64,000 bases of DNA from the NCBI RefSeq assembly GCF_000144605.1, contig NC_014375.1, forward strand, positions 682,001 to 746,000, in the 5' to 3' direction. The notes beneath the pieces were generated by a model. It saw nothing but the letters and a program-made list of their open reading frames with translations. It was not told the DNA's origin and ran no database searches. Both the position numbers and the translations under genes were made by a program. Source of the stretch: Brevundimonas subvibrioides ATCC 15264 (lineage in GTDB: Bacteria > Pseudomonadota > Alphaproteobacteria > Caulobacterales > Caulobacteraceae). Position 1 is the first letter of the stretch. Each line of letters opens with the position of its first letter. Shown here one piece after another: positions 43,025-50,605 of the stretch.

Positions 43025-44077
43025 ATGGCGCTCCCCGATCTTGCCCACTTCGAAGACACCCGACTGTTCGCGCTCGGAGGCTCGGCCGTCACGGTCGGGG
43101 GGCTGGTCACCGGCGGGGTGATCATCGTCGTCGCCCTGCTGTTGTCGAAGCTTGTCAGCCGCGCGCTCTGCCGGATGCGCGAACGGTCGCCCCAGAAGTC
43201 GACGGCGGCGCTCTATCTGCTGGAGAAGCTCGTCGGCTACGGGCTGATCATCCTGGGTGTCGCTTCAGGGCTTTCGGCCGCCGGCCTCAACCTGTCCTCG
43301 TTGGCGGTGTTCGCCGGTGCCGTCGGTATCGGCATCGGGCTGGGCCTGCAGGGCGTGGTGAAGGAGTTCGTCTCGGGCCTGTTCCTGATCTTCGATCGCA
43401 TGATCTCGGTCGGCGACTATGTGGAGCTTGAGGCCGGGGTGCGGGGCGCCATCATGGAAATCGGTCCACGGGCCACGCGCATCCGCACCAACGACAACGT
43501 CAACATCATCGTCCCCAACTCGGCCTTCATCGAGGACCGGGTCACCAACTGGACGCTCAAGGGCGATACCCGCCGCATCCATGTCCCGTTCAGCGTCGCC
43601 TATGGCGCAGACCGCGCCCGGGTCCGTGACGCGGTGCTTGAGGCGGCTCGCGCCAGCCCGTTCACCCTGCCGGAAACGGAGGCACGCAAGAGCCAGGTCT
43701 GGCTGGTGGCCTTCGGCGAGCGCGGCCTCGACTTCGAACTGCTGGTCTGGCCTACCCAGGCTTCGGTGAAGCGGCCAGCGGGCATGCATGCTGCCTACAC
43801 CTGGCTGATCGCGGACGCCCTGGACGCCGCCGGGATCGAAGTGCCTTTCCCCCAGACGGACGTGCGGCTCCGAAGCCTGTTCGGACGGGAGGGCGAGGAC
43901 GCCATCCAGGCCCTGGGGCTCGGTCAGGACGGCAAGCGGATGGTGGGGCCCGATCGTACCGAAGACCGTCACGCGCCGCAGGAGACGACCAACGATGCGG
44001 CCGAGGAACTCCTGACGCCCCCCGATTTCACGGATGACGACGGAGCCCCGTCGGGTGGCATCCGGAGTGGGACATGA
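43025..44077 (+). CDS. Mechanosensitive ion channel (MscS family)
   Basis: A 350-residue protein starting MALPDLAHF. Three hydrophobic helices lead into the pore-lining helix with the Gly/Ala-rich pattern FAGAVGIGIGLGLQGVVKEFVSGL. The beta domain follows (DYVELEAGVRGAIMEIGPRATRIRT, then NIIVPNSAFIEDRVTNW), all hallmarks of MscS. The C-terminal cytoplasmic part has an additional charged tail of about 60 residues. It releases solutes on hypo-osmotic shock. Divergent from the SLC13 permease. Confidence 0.93.
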   Translation: MALPDLAHFEDTRLFALGGSAVTVGGLVTGGVIIVVALLLSKLVSRALCRMRERSPQKSTAALYLLEKLVGYGLIILGVASGLSAAGLNLSSLAVFAGAVGIGIGLGLQGVVKEFVSGLFLIFDRMISVGDYVELEAGVRGAIMEIGPRATRIRTNDNVNIIVPNSAFIEDRVTNWTLKGDTRRIHVPFSVAYGADRARVRDAVLEAARASPFTLPETEARKSQVWLVAFGERGLDFELLVWPTQASVKRPAGMHAAYTWLIADALDAAGIEVPFPQTDVRLRSLFGREGEDAIQALGLGQDGKRMVGPDRTEDRHAPQETTNDAAEELLTPPDFTDDDGAPSGGIRSGT

Positions 44078-44113
44078 CCCGATCCGGTTGCGCTTGAGCC
44101 ATCTGGCGCGACG

Positions 44114-44268
44114 CTAGGCGATTGCGCTGACCAGCCAGACCTTGCCCGGCATCACGACGCCGCGCCCCTGACGAACTGGTCAATGCCCGCCAGCCAGCGG
44201 GCCCCCATCTCGCCGGCCCAGTCCTCGGGTTGCGGGGCCTCGGGAGTGTCAGTCCGGGAGGCGGTCAT
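44114..44268 (-). pseudogene. Internally deleted SAM-dependent methyltransferase remnant
   Basis: The minus strand encodes an N-terminus typical of a class I methyltransferase (PEDWAGEMGARWLAGIDQF, about 32 codons). The frame then ends after RGAAS. In another frame the immediately following bases encode GRGVVMPGKVWLVSAIA and a stop, which looks like the extreme C-terminus of the same kind of protein. The whole SAM-binding core of about 200 codons is missing between them. It lies just downstream of tauE on the same strand. Alternative: a 38-residue small protein, judged less likely. Confidence 0.55.
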
Positions 44269-44305
44269 CTTGTTCTTCCTCGGGGTCGTTCAGGGGGCGA
44301 GATGA

Positions 44306-45109
44306 TCAAACACCGGCGGCCGTCCCGAAGACTGCGCCCGCGCTCTTCCAGAGCATATAGGCCGCGACCACGAAGATGAGGATCGAGAAGACGGTCGTCA
44401 GCAGGCCGGTCGTGCCGGACAGCTTTTTGGCCACCAGCGCCCCGCCGAAGCTGCCGGCCAGACCCCCGAGGATGAAGACCCCGGCGAGGGGCCAGTCGAT
44501 CAGGCCGGAGAACGCATAGTTGAGCGCTGTCGTCAGGCCGAAGGCCGTGACCGCGACCAGCGATGATCCGATCGCATTGAGGATCGGCATGCCCGTCGAG
44601 GCGACCAGACCTGGCACAATCAGGAAGCCGCCGCCGATTCCGAAGAAGCCGGAGAACACCCCGGTGCCCAGCCCGAAACCGAGGACTTTCGGCGCGTTCT
44701 CGCGATTGCACTCCGCGCCCGGATTGCCGACATCGCCGCGCCCGCGCAGCATCAGGACGCCGACGACGACCATGACGATGGCGAACAGGAACAGCAGCTT
44801 CCCGCCGTCGAACGCCTTGCCGACGGTCGAACCGGCAAAGGCCCCGGCGACGCCCGCACCGGCATACATGCCCGCGCAGCGCCATTTCACGGTGCCATTC
44901 CTGGCGTGGTTCATCAGCCCCGCCGCCGCATTGGCGGCGACGGCCAGGGCGCTGGTGCCGATCGCGACGTGGGCGCTGGGCACGCCGACCAGATAGACCA
45001 TCAGCGGCACGGCCAGGATCGATCCGCCGCCGCCGACCAGTCCCAGGGTGAAGCCGACCAGGCTGCCGGACAAAGCCCCCAGCAGATACTGGATGGGTTC
45101 GAGGGTCAC
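44306..45109 (-). CDS. Sulfite exporter TauE/SafE family protein
   Basis: A 267-residue membrane protein with about eight hydrophobic helices in two repeats. The first repeat has VGFTLGLVGGGGSILAVPLMVY and the second has GFFGIGGGFLIVPGL, the duplicated Gly-rich motif of TauE/SafE. Such proteins export sulfite, sulfoacetate or other small sulfur anions. Its ATG overlaps the stop of the phosphatase-SQR fusion (ATGA), so it should remove the oxidised product of that pathway. Confidence 0.92.
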   Translation of the reverse strand: MTLEPIQYLLGALSGSLVGFTLGLVGGGGSILAVPLMVYLVGVPSAHVAIGTSALAVAANAAAGLMNHARNGTVKWRCAGMYAGAGVAGAFAGSTVGKAFDGGKLLFLFAIVMVVVGVLMLRGRGDVGNPGAECNRENAPKVLGFGLGTGVFSGFFGIGGGFLIVPGLVASTGMPILNAIGSSLVAVTAFGLTTALNYAFSGLIDWPLAGVFILGGLAGSFGGALVAKKLSGTTGLLTTVFSILIFVVAAYMLWKSAGAVFGTAAGV

Positions 45110-46764
45110 GCTGCGTCACTGTGCTGGGGTTGCGCCATCCACTCATGGCCCTTCAGCATGCCGTTCCAGTAGATCCACGGCAGGGCTTCGGATTTCAGCA
45201 GCCAGGACAGGCGCTGGGGCCTGGTGCCTTCGATGATCCAGCTTGGGAAGCTGGGCAGAAGCTTGCCGCCATAGCCGAACTCGGCGAGCAGGATCTTGCC
45301 GCGCTCGACCGTCAGGGGGCAGGAGCCGTAACCATCGTAGACAGCGGTCGGGGCCTTTCCGGCCAGGACCGCGATCAGGTTCTCGGCCACGACGGGCGCC
45401 TGCTTGCGCGCTGCCGCCATCGTCTTGGCGTTGGGCGTCGAACCGCCGTCGCCGAGGCCGAAGACGTTGGCATGACGGACGTGCTGAAGGCTCGCTTGGT
45501 CGACGTCGACATAGCCCGCCTCATTGGCCAGCGGGCTGTGGGCGATGAAGGTCGGTGCCTTCTGAGGCGGCGTGACGTGGATCATGTCGAAGGCCTTCGT
45601 GACCTCGCCGGACTTCTCTTTGAAGGTGGCGGTGCGGTCGGGGCCGTTGACAGCAATCAGGGTCGACTCGAACTGCAGATCGATGCCGTAGCGGCTGACG
45701 TACTCCATCAGCGGCGGCACGAACTCCTTCACCCCGAACAGGACCGCGCCCGCGTTGTGGAATTGGACATCGATGTCCTTGAGGGCACCGCTCCGCAGCC
45801 AGTGGTCGCAGGACAGATACATCGCCTTCTGCGGCGCGCCGGCGCATTTGATGGGCATGGGCGGCTGGGTGAACAGGGCGGTCCCGCCCTTCAGGGTCTG
45901 CACCAGCTCCCAGGTGTAGGGCGCGGTCTCGTAGCTGTAGTTCGAGGTGACGCCGTTCTGGCCGAGCGTTTCGGGCAGGCCATCGATCGCGGCCCAGTCC
46001 AGGGTGTTGCCGGGAGCCACGACGAGGGCGCGGTAGCCGACCGTGCTGCCATCCTCCAGCGTGACCTGATCCCGCTCCGGTTCGAAGCTGGAAACCGCAC
46101 CCTTGATCCAGCGCACGCCCGCCGGGATCACTGAGGCCTCGGCCCTTCGAGTGTCTTTTACGTCGAACACGCCGCCGCCGACCATGGTCCATCCGGGCTG
46201 ATAGTCGTGGGTTTCGCGCGGCTCGATCACCACGATGTCGAGGTTGCGATCGCGCTCCATAAGAGAGGCCGCGGTGGCCAGGCCCGCCGATCCACCGCCA
46301 ACGATGACGACGTCGGCGCGCTCGGGCTGCGCGCCCGTCGGGTCGGTGATCCGCGGTTCCAGGCGGGTCCGCAGCGCCGAGAGATCATAGCCCGCCCCGG
46401 CGGCGGTCGCGATCAGGGCGTCCGCCGGCTGTGCCCCGGCCTGGGTCAGAGCCCACAGCGTCGTCGAGCGCGTCCCGGTGCGGCAATAGGCGAGGATGGG
46501 TCCGTCGAGCCGCATCAGGGCGTCGGCCATGCCGGCGACGTCGCCGTCGCTGATCTTGCCGCCGACTGTCGGGACGTGGGCAAAGCCCATGCCATGGGAC
46601 GCGGCCAGGGCCTGCATCTCGGCCGCGCTCGGCTGTCCCGGCTCCTCGCCGTCGGGCCGGTTGTCGATGATCGCGCGAAACCCGTCGCGGGCCGCCTGGG
46701 CGACGTCCGCCTCGCTGAGTTGGGGCGAGACCGAGAGGGAGGGCGTGAGGGCCTTGAACGGCAT
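45106..46764 (-). CDS. Fusion of TIGR01244/DUF442-type phosphatase-like domain with sulfide:quinone oxidoreductase-like flavoprotein
   Basis: A 552-residue fusion. Residues about 1-110 are the DUF442 (beta-lactamase hydrolase-like) domain with the PTP-type signature YCRTGTRSTTLW. From about 130 on is an FAD/NAD(P) oxidoreductase of the SQR group. It contains the dinucleotide motif VIVGGGSAGLATAASL, a central region with KCAGAPQKAMYLSCDHW, and the C-terminal FGLGDGGSTPNAKT. It should oxidise sulfide, passing electrons to quinone. The cysteines in the SQR part (KCAG and LSCD) are candidates for catalysis. It belongs to the operon running from the MBL-fold gene to tauE. Confidence 0.9.
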   Translation of the reverse strand: MPFKALTPSLSVSPQLSEADVAQAARDGFRAIIDNRPDGEEPGQPSAAEMQALAASHGMGFAHVPTVGGKISDGDVAGMADALMRLDGPILAYCRTGTRSTTLWALTQAGAQPADALIATAAGAGYDLSALRTRLEPRITDPTGAQPERADVVIVGGGSAGLATAASLMERDRNLDIVVIEPRETHDYQPGWTMVGGGVFDVKDTRRAEASVIPAGVRWIKGAVSSFEPERDQVTLEDGSTVGYRALVVAPGNTLDWAAIDGLPETLGQNGVTSNYSYETAPYTWELVQTLKGGTALFTQPPMPIKCAGAPQKAMYLSCDHWLRSGALKDIDVQFHNAGAVLFGVKEFVPPLMEYVSRYGIDLQFESTLIAVNGPDRTATFKEKSGEVTKAFDMIHVTPPQKAPTFIAHSPLANEAGYVDVDQASLQHVRHANVFGLGDGGSTPNAKTMAAARKQAPVVAENLIAVLAGKAPTAVYDGYGSCPLTVERGKILLAEFGYGGKLLPSFPSWIIEGTRPQRLSWLLKSEALPWIYWNGMLKGHEWMAQPQHSDAA

Positions 46765-46801
46765 GACGATCGTCCTTGAACGGGGATGTTCGGGTACAGG
46801 C

Positions 46802-47005
46802 TCAGCGCCGCCGGGGCCGCGTGGACAGGCCGAACGGCATGTAGGCCGGGCAGGTCGCGGTCAGGCTGGTCAGCAGGAGGACAACGGCGACGGCCCCGAG
46901 GACGAGGGCGAGCGTTCCGCTGATCCATCCCAGGCCATAGGCCCCGATGACGGCGGCGACGGCGACAAGCCGGATAACCCGGTCGATCGTTCCCATGTTC
47001 TTCAC
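46802..47005 (-). CDS. DUF2892 (YgaP-like) small membrane protein
   Basis: A 67-residue protein with the DUF2892 pattern: (K)NMGTIDRVIRLV, a first hydrophobic helix, then LVLGAVAVVLLLTSLTATCPAYMPFGLSTR. I chose the GTG start because TAGGAG lies seven bases ahead; an ATG three codons later is possible. The CPAY cysteine is characteristic of these proteins, often found with or fused to rhodanese domains in sulfur metabolism. It lies 37 bases before the phosphatase-SQR fusion. Confidence 0.85.
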   Translation of the reverse strand: MKNMGTIDRVIRLVAVAAVIGAYGLGWISGTLALVLGAVAVVLLLTSLTATCPAYMPFGLSTRPRRR

Positions 47006-47066
47006 GGCGAGACTCCTACGGTTAGAGGGGGCGATGCGGCCGATGCGACCGCGCCGTATTGCGACC

Positions 47067-47222
47067 TCAGGCGGCGGTCGGCCGGGTCGAGAAAGACCAG
47101 TCAGTGTATTTGAAGCCTTCGTCCTCGCGGGCATCGGCGCCCCCGACCCTTTTCGGCGGAGACACGATGGCGGCATCACCCGGCTGCCAACCGGCGCGGG
47201 TTGGGTGCTGGATTTCAGACAT
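47067..47222 (-). CDS. Stand-alone 51-residue peroxiredoxin C-terminal-like protein
   Basis: The ATG overlaps the stop of the upstream YeeE/YedE-like gene (AATGTCTGA), and the frame runs to a TGA. The product reads MSEIQHPTRAGWQPGDAAI, then VSPPKRV, then EDEGFKYTDWSFSTR. The elements W-PGD--I-PPK and EG--TDW-F match the C-terminal arm of peroxiredoxins of the Prx6/AhpC type, but the catalytic thioredoxin-fold part is absent. It could be a domain remnant retained as a small gene or a functional accessory. The tight overlap and position within the sulfide operon favour translation. Confidence 0.6.
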   Translation of the reverse strand: MSEIQHPTRAGWQPGDAAIVSPPKRVGGADAREDEGFKYTDWSFSTRPTAA

Positions 47223-47667
47223 TGGATGTCTCCAGGGACGGCTGCTTCGCCGGAGCGGCGGGCAGCAGGCGGTGCAGGATCATCCCGCCCAGCATGGCCA
47301 CGACGAAGAGGGCGGCGGGGACAGGGGCGACGGCGAGGTCGGCGATGGCGGGGCCGGGGCACAGGCCGGCGATCCCCCAGCCGATGCCGAACAGGGCGGC
47401 CCCGCCGATCAGGCGAGGGTCGAGATCGCGTGCGGTGGGCAGGGCGAACCGCTCGGCCGCCATCGGCGAAGGCATGCGCTGCTGGATCCGCCAGGCGATG
47501 GCCATGGGGATCAGGGCTCCGCCCATGACGAAGGCGAGCGTCGGGTCCCAGGCACCGAACAGATCGAGGAAGCCCCGCACGCGTTGCGGGTCGGCCATCC
47601 CCGACACGGCCAGGCCGGCCCCGAACAGGGCACCCGCGATCAGGGCGAAGACGATCGGGTGCTTCAT
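47215..47667 (-). CDS. YeeE/YedE-family (DUF6691) membrane protein, second half
   Basis: A 150-residue membrane protein with four to five hydrophobic helices. Typical elements are ALFGAGLAVSGMADPQRVRGFLD and the GIGWGIAGLCPGPAIADL motif carrying the conserved Cys. Split YeeE/YedE pairs move thiosulfate or related sulfur species into the cytoplasm, relaying through the conserved cysteines. Its ATG overlaps the stop of the first half (ATGA). Confidence 0.9.
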   Translation of the reverse strand: MKHPIVFALIAGALFGAGLAVSGMADPQRVRGFLDLFGAWDPTLAFVMGGALIPMAIAWRIQQRMPSPMAAERFALPTARDLDPRLIGGAALFGIGWGIAGLCPGPAIADLAVAPVPAALFVVAMLGGMILHRLLPAAPAKQPSLETSNV

Positions 47668-48107
47668 TGTCCCAGCCCCATCGCATTCATGGCCGCGACC
47701 GTCGCGAAGCCGGTGAGCATGAAGGTGGCAGTCGCCACCAGCGACCGCGCCGACAGTCGGGACATGCCGCAGACGCCGTGTCCGCTCGTGCAGCCGCTGC
47801 CCAGTCGGGTGCCGAACCCGACCACCAGACCGCCGATGACGAGGGCGGCGAAACCCTGCTCGAACCGCGCCTCGACGGGGCCGAGGATCAGGGTGACCAG
47901 CAGGGCGCCCAAGGGCAGTCCGACCACGAAGGCGATCGCAAGCGGCCGGGGTGCTCCGTCCACAGTGATGCCGGTGGCTCGCGCCGCCAGACCGCTGACG
48001 CCGGCGATCCGACCCAGACCCAGCAGCATGATGGCCGAGGCCGTGCCGATCATCAGACCGCCGATCAGGCCCCGGAGCGGCATGGCATTGGCGAAGAGGT
48101 CGCCCAT
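47664..48107 (-). CDS. YeeE/YedE-family membrane protein, first half
   Basis: A 147-residue membrane protein; the ATG overlaps the MBL stop (TGATG), with an alternative GTG one codon earlier. It carries the motif FGTRLGSGCTSGHGVCGMSRLS, with two cysteines and the GHG element, characteristic of YeeE/YedE (TsuA-like) sulfur importers. With the next gene it would form the complete transporter. Coupled start and stop codons indicate matched production. Confidence 0.9.
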   Translation of the reverse strand: MGDLFANAMPLRGLIGGLMIGTASAIMLLGLGRIAGVSGLAARATGITVDGAPRPLAIAFVVGLPLGALLVTLILGPVEARFEQGFAALVIGGLVVGFGTRLGSGCTSGHGVCGMSRLSARSLVATATFMLTGFATVAAMNAMGLGQ

Positions 48108-49033
48108 CACAGTACGTCCAGAGGAATCTTGAGGTAGCGGGTGCCGTTCGATTCCGGCTCGGGCAGATGACCGCCGCGCATGTTCACCTGGATCGAGGGC
48201 AGGATCAGCCTGGGCATGGACAGGGTGGCGTCGCGTGCATCGCGCATGGCCACGAACTCATCCTCGCCGACGCCTTCATGGACATGGACGTTGCCCGCGC
48301 GCTGGGCTCCGACCGTGGTCTCCCATGCGTAGGTATCGCGCCCGGCGGCCTTGTAGTCGTGGCAGTGAAACAGTCGCGTTTGCTCGGGCAGCGCCATCAG
48401 GCGACGGATCGAGCGATACAGCTGGCGGGAATCGCCGCCGGGGAAGTCGGCGCGCGCCGTGCCGTAGTCCGGCATGAACAGGGTGTCGCCAGTGAACACA
48501 GCGTCGCCGATCACATAGGCCAGGTCCGCCGGCGTATGACCAGGCACGTGAAGGGCGATGGCTTCCAGCCCGCCGATGCGGAACCGGTCGCCGTCCTCGA
48601 ACAGCCGGTCGAACTCCGACCCGTCGCGGGCGAACTCGGTGCCCTCGTTGAAGATCTTACCAAAGACGTTCTGGACGTGGATGATCTCGCGACCGATCGC
48701 GAGCTGACCGCCCAGATGGTCCTTCAGATAGGGCGCGGCCGAAAGGTGATCGGCGTGGGCATGGGTTTCCAGCAGCCATGTGACCGTCAGGCCCTCGGCC
48801 TTCACATGGGCGATGATGGCGTCCGCCGAGGCGCACGAGGTCCGGCCCGCCGCGGCGTCATAGTCCAGCACGCTGTCGATCACGGCGGCCTCGCGCGTCG
48901 CCGGATCGTGGACGACGTAGCTGACCGTATTGGTCGGCTCGTCGAAGAAACTCTGGACGACCGGAACCTGACGCGATCCCCTCCGGGCCTGCTCGATGAT
49001 CGTCGTCGCCGCGTCGAGGTGTGCATCGGTCAT
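48107..49033 (-). CDS. MBL-fold metallo-hydrolase, persulfide dioxygenase / Blh-like
   Basis: A 308-residue metallo-beta-lactamase-fold protein. The iron/zinc motif is LLETHAHADHLSAAPYLK; further ligands are the His of VPGHTPADLAYVIGD, the Asp of VFTGDTLFMPDYG and the His in FHCHDYK. The group (Blh, ETHE1-like) oxidises glutathione persulfide to sulfite in sulfide detoxification. The start at MTDAHLDA has GGAG six bases ahead; a further upstream ATG would add 13 residues. First gene of the minus-strand operon that continues to tauE. Confidence 0.92.
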   Translation of the reverse strand: MTDAHLDAATTIIEQARRGSRQVPVVQSFFDEPTNTVSYVVHDPATREAAVIDSVLDYDAAAGRTSCASADAIIAHVKAEGLTVTWLLETHAHADHLSAAPYLKDHLGGQLAIGREIIHVQNVFGKIFNEGTEFARDGSEFDRLFEDGDRFRIGGLEAIALHVPGHTPADLAYVIGDAVFTGDTLFMPDYGTARADFPGGDSRQLYRSIRRLMALPEQTRLFHCHDYKAAGRDTYAWETTVGAQRAGNVHVHEGVGEDEFVAMRDARDATLSMPRLILPSIQVNMRGGHLPEPESNGTRYLKIPLDVL

Positions 49034-49128
49034 GGTGGACTCCAACTGACTGGGAAAGGCGGTGATGTTCATCGGCGGCCCTCGCCCAGGGTGACCGGGA
49101 AGCAGACAGGGGTTCCCGCCCTCGATCG

Positions 49129-49142
49129 TTGACGCAGATCAA
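49129..49142. promoter_or_regulatory. Fnr/FixK-like box in the divergent sulfide-module promoter region
   Basis: TTGAC-GCAG-ATCAA differs by one base from the symmetric TTGAT-N4-ATCAA consensus. It lies 96 bases upstream of the MBL gene start. Confidence 0.5.
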
Positions 49143-49220
49143 CTGCTGACCGGCGCTCCTGCCAGGAGGTGGGGATCCACAGTTGGTCAGCGGAAACGGT
49201 CACGGCGGTTTGGCCTCAAT

Positions 49221-49257
49221 CTCATGATTACATGATATATGTAAGAATGTATATGAG
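49221..49257. promoter_or_regulatory. AT-rich palindrome, putative ArsR-type operator
   Basis: TTACAT-GATAT-ATGTAA forms a perfect 6-bp inverted repeat (49228-49244), nested inside CTCAT (49221-49225) and ATGAG (49253-49257). It is strikingly AT-rich against its surroundings and ends 39 bases before the peroxiredoxin start. Its position between divergent peroxiredoxin-arsR and MBL operons fits a site for the adjacent ArsR regulator. Confidence 0.6.
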
Positions 49258-49295
49258 TTGCGTCAACCGGGCCAGGATGCCAACGAGAGGTGATG

Positions 49296-49946
49296 ATGGA
49301 TTCCCCCGTTCCCGCCGCCACCACAGACCAGCGCCCGCTACGGATGGGCGACATCGCGCCCGACTTTCAGGCCCGCTCAACGCTCGGGCCCGTGAAGCTG
49401 TCGGACTATCGCGGCAGATGGCTGGTGTTCTTCTCCCACCCGGCCGACTTCACCCCCGTCTGCACCAGTGAGTTCGTGGCGATCGCCAGGGCCGCCGAGG
49501 CCTTCGCCGCGCTGGATTGCGGGCTGCTGGGTCTGTCGGTGGACAGTCTCTATTCTCATCTGGCCTGGGTCCGGGCGATCCGCGACGGCTTCGACGTCAC
49601 CATCCCGTTCCCCATCGTCGAGGACCCATCCATGGCCATCGGCCGTGCCTACGGGATGATCGACGCGGACTCCGCCGATTCATCCGCCGTGCGCGCGACC
49701 TATTTCATCGATCCCGACGGCGTCATTCGCGCCATGACCTGGTATCCGCTGAACGTCGGCCGTTCGGTCGAGGAAATGCTGCGCATGGTCGCGGCGCTCC
49801 AGCGGACAGCCGGTGATGACGTTCTGGCCCCTGAGGGATGGCGTCCGGGCGGCGATCTTCTTGCAACGGCACCGCAGGATCAGCAGGCGGTTCTCGCGGG
49901 CCACGACATGGCGTGGTTCCACCGCACACAGGCGGACGCCGGATGA
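49296..49946 (+). CDS. Peroxiredoxin (Prx6/AhpC type)
   Basis: A 216-residue thiol peroxidase. It has the active-site motif HPADFTPVCTSE with peroxidatic Cys at about residue 52. Then come LLGLSVDSLYSHLAW, FPIVEDPSMAIGRAYGM and the YFIDPDGVIRAM strand, then WYPLNVGRSVEEMLR. These match 1-Cys Prx6-type enzymes. Several ATG/GTG codons precede; I used the one five bases after GAGAGG. It would remove peroxides or reactive sulfur species. The ArsR gene overlaps its stop (ATGA). Confidence 0.93.
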   Translation: MDSPVPAATTDQRPLRMGDIAPDFQARSTLGPVKLSDYRGRWLVFFSHPADFTPVCTSEFVAIARAAEAFAALDCGLLGLSVDSLYSHLAWVRAIRDGFDVTIPFPIVEDPSMAIGRAYGMIDADSADSSAVRATYFIDPDGVIRAMTWYPLNVGRSVEEMLRMVAALQRTAGDDVLAPEGWRPGGDLLATAPQDQQAVLAGHDMAWFHRTQADAG

Positions 49947-50338
49947 CCCTCTATGCCTCGCGTTCCGCCGCAGACGCCGCGGCCGAAAGGCTCAAGACCT
50001 ACGCCCAGCCCCAGCGGCTGATGATCCTGTCGCGCCTGATCGAGGGCGAGCGCACTGTCAGCGAAATCGACGAGGCCACCGGCATCGGCCAACCCGCGCT
50101 GAGCCAGCAACTGGCCGAGCTGCGGCGGGCAGATGTGGTCAAGACGCGCCGCGAAGCCAAACAGGTCTACTACCGCCTGGCCGATGAAAACGTGGTGACG
50201 TGCGTCAGGGGGATCGAGGCCATGTTCGGCGGCAATTCCAATGCTGCCGACGCCCTGTCAGCGGCACTTGCCGGTACCCAATCCAACCGTCCAGGTGACC
50301 GAAATCGAGGTGCTGCCACTTTTGCACGCATCGGCTGA
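49943..50338 (+). CDS. ArsR-family transcriptional regulator (BigR/SqrR-like context)
   Basis: A 131-residue winged-helix regulator. It has YAQPQRLMILSRLIEGERTVSEI, the recognition helix GQPALSQQLAELRRADVV, and the wing RREAKQVYYRL. Its place opposite the Blh/YedE/SQR operon is that of BigR/SqrR-type sulfide sensors. The only cysteine is Cys87. The position expected for the first redox Cys (the residue after ILx, here Ser30) and the region expected for the second (EAMFGG) have none. So it may sense differently or use Cys87. The last 25 residues are non-conserved. Confidence 0.9.
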   Translation: MTLYASRSAADAAAERLKTYAQPQRLMILSRLIEGERTVSEIDEATGIGQPALSQQLAELRRADVVKTRREAKQVYYRLADENVVTCVRGIEAMFGGNSNAADALSAALAGTQSNRPGDRNRGAATFARIG

Positions 50339-50409
50339 CCGTCCGCCTCCGGCCATGCGACCGGGGCAAGCCTCGGCTCCGAGGCCGGTCGGCGAGACGC
50401 GCACCTGCG

Positions 50410-50431
50410 GGGCCGGGCGCTTTCCCGGCCC
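50410..50431 (+). terminator. Hairpin after arsR, possible weak terminator
   Basis: GGGCCGGG and CCCGGCCC form a perfect 8-bp stem with a six-base loop, 72 bases after the arsR stop. No T-run follows, so termination is uncertain. Confidence 0.35.
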
Positions 50432-50449
50432 ACCCCGCGCGGGCCTGCC

Positions 50450-50463
50450 TTGATCCATCTCAA
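50450..50463. promoter_or_regulatory. Fnr/FixK-like box upstream of DUF1275 gene
   Basis: TTGAT-CCAT-CTCAA matches the consensus at nine of ten positions. It lies 25 bases before a short ATG frame and about 128 bases before the DUF1275 start. Confidence 0.5.
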
Positions 50464-50488
50464 GGATTGAGAACCACAAGGGCGCACC

Positions 50489-50605
50489 ATGACCGATAGA
50501 GGCAGCGTCGCGGGCGGACATCTCGACGTCGGCGGCCGGCCGGTGGTTATCCTGTTGTTCATCCGCCCTGAGGCTTCGGGAAGGCCCGACCATGCTTCGC
50601 TATGA
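50489..50605 (+). CDS. Possible 38-residue leader ORF upstream of DUF1275 gene
   Basis: An ATG with AAGGG seven bases upstream opens a frame that contains a short hydrophobic core (PVVILLFI). It stops 14 bases inside the next gene. The overlap could couple translation. No family and little else to support it. Confidence 0.3.
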   Translation: MTDRGSVAGGHLDVGGRPVVILLFIRPEASGRPDHASL

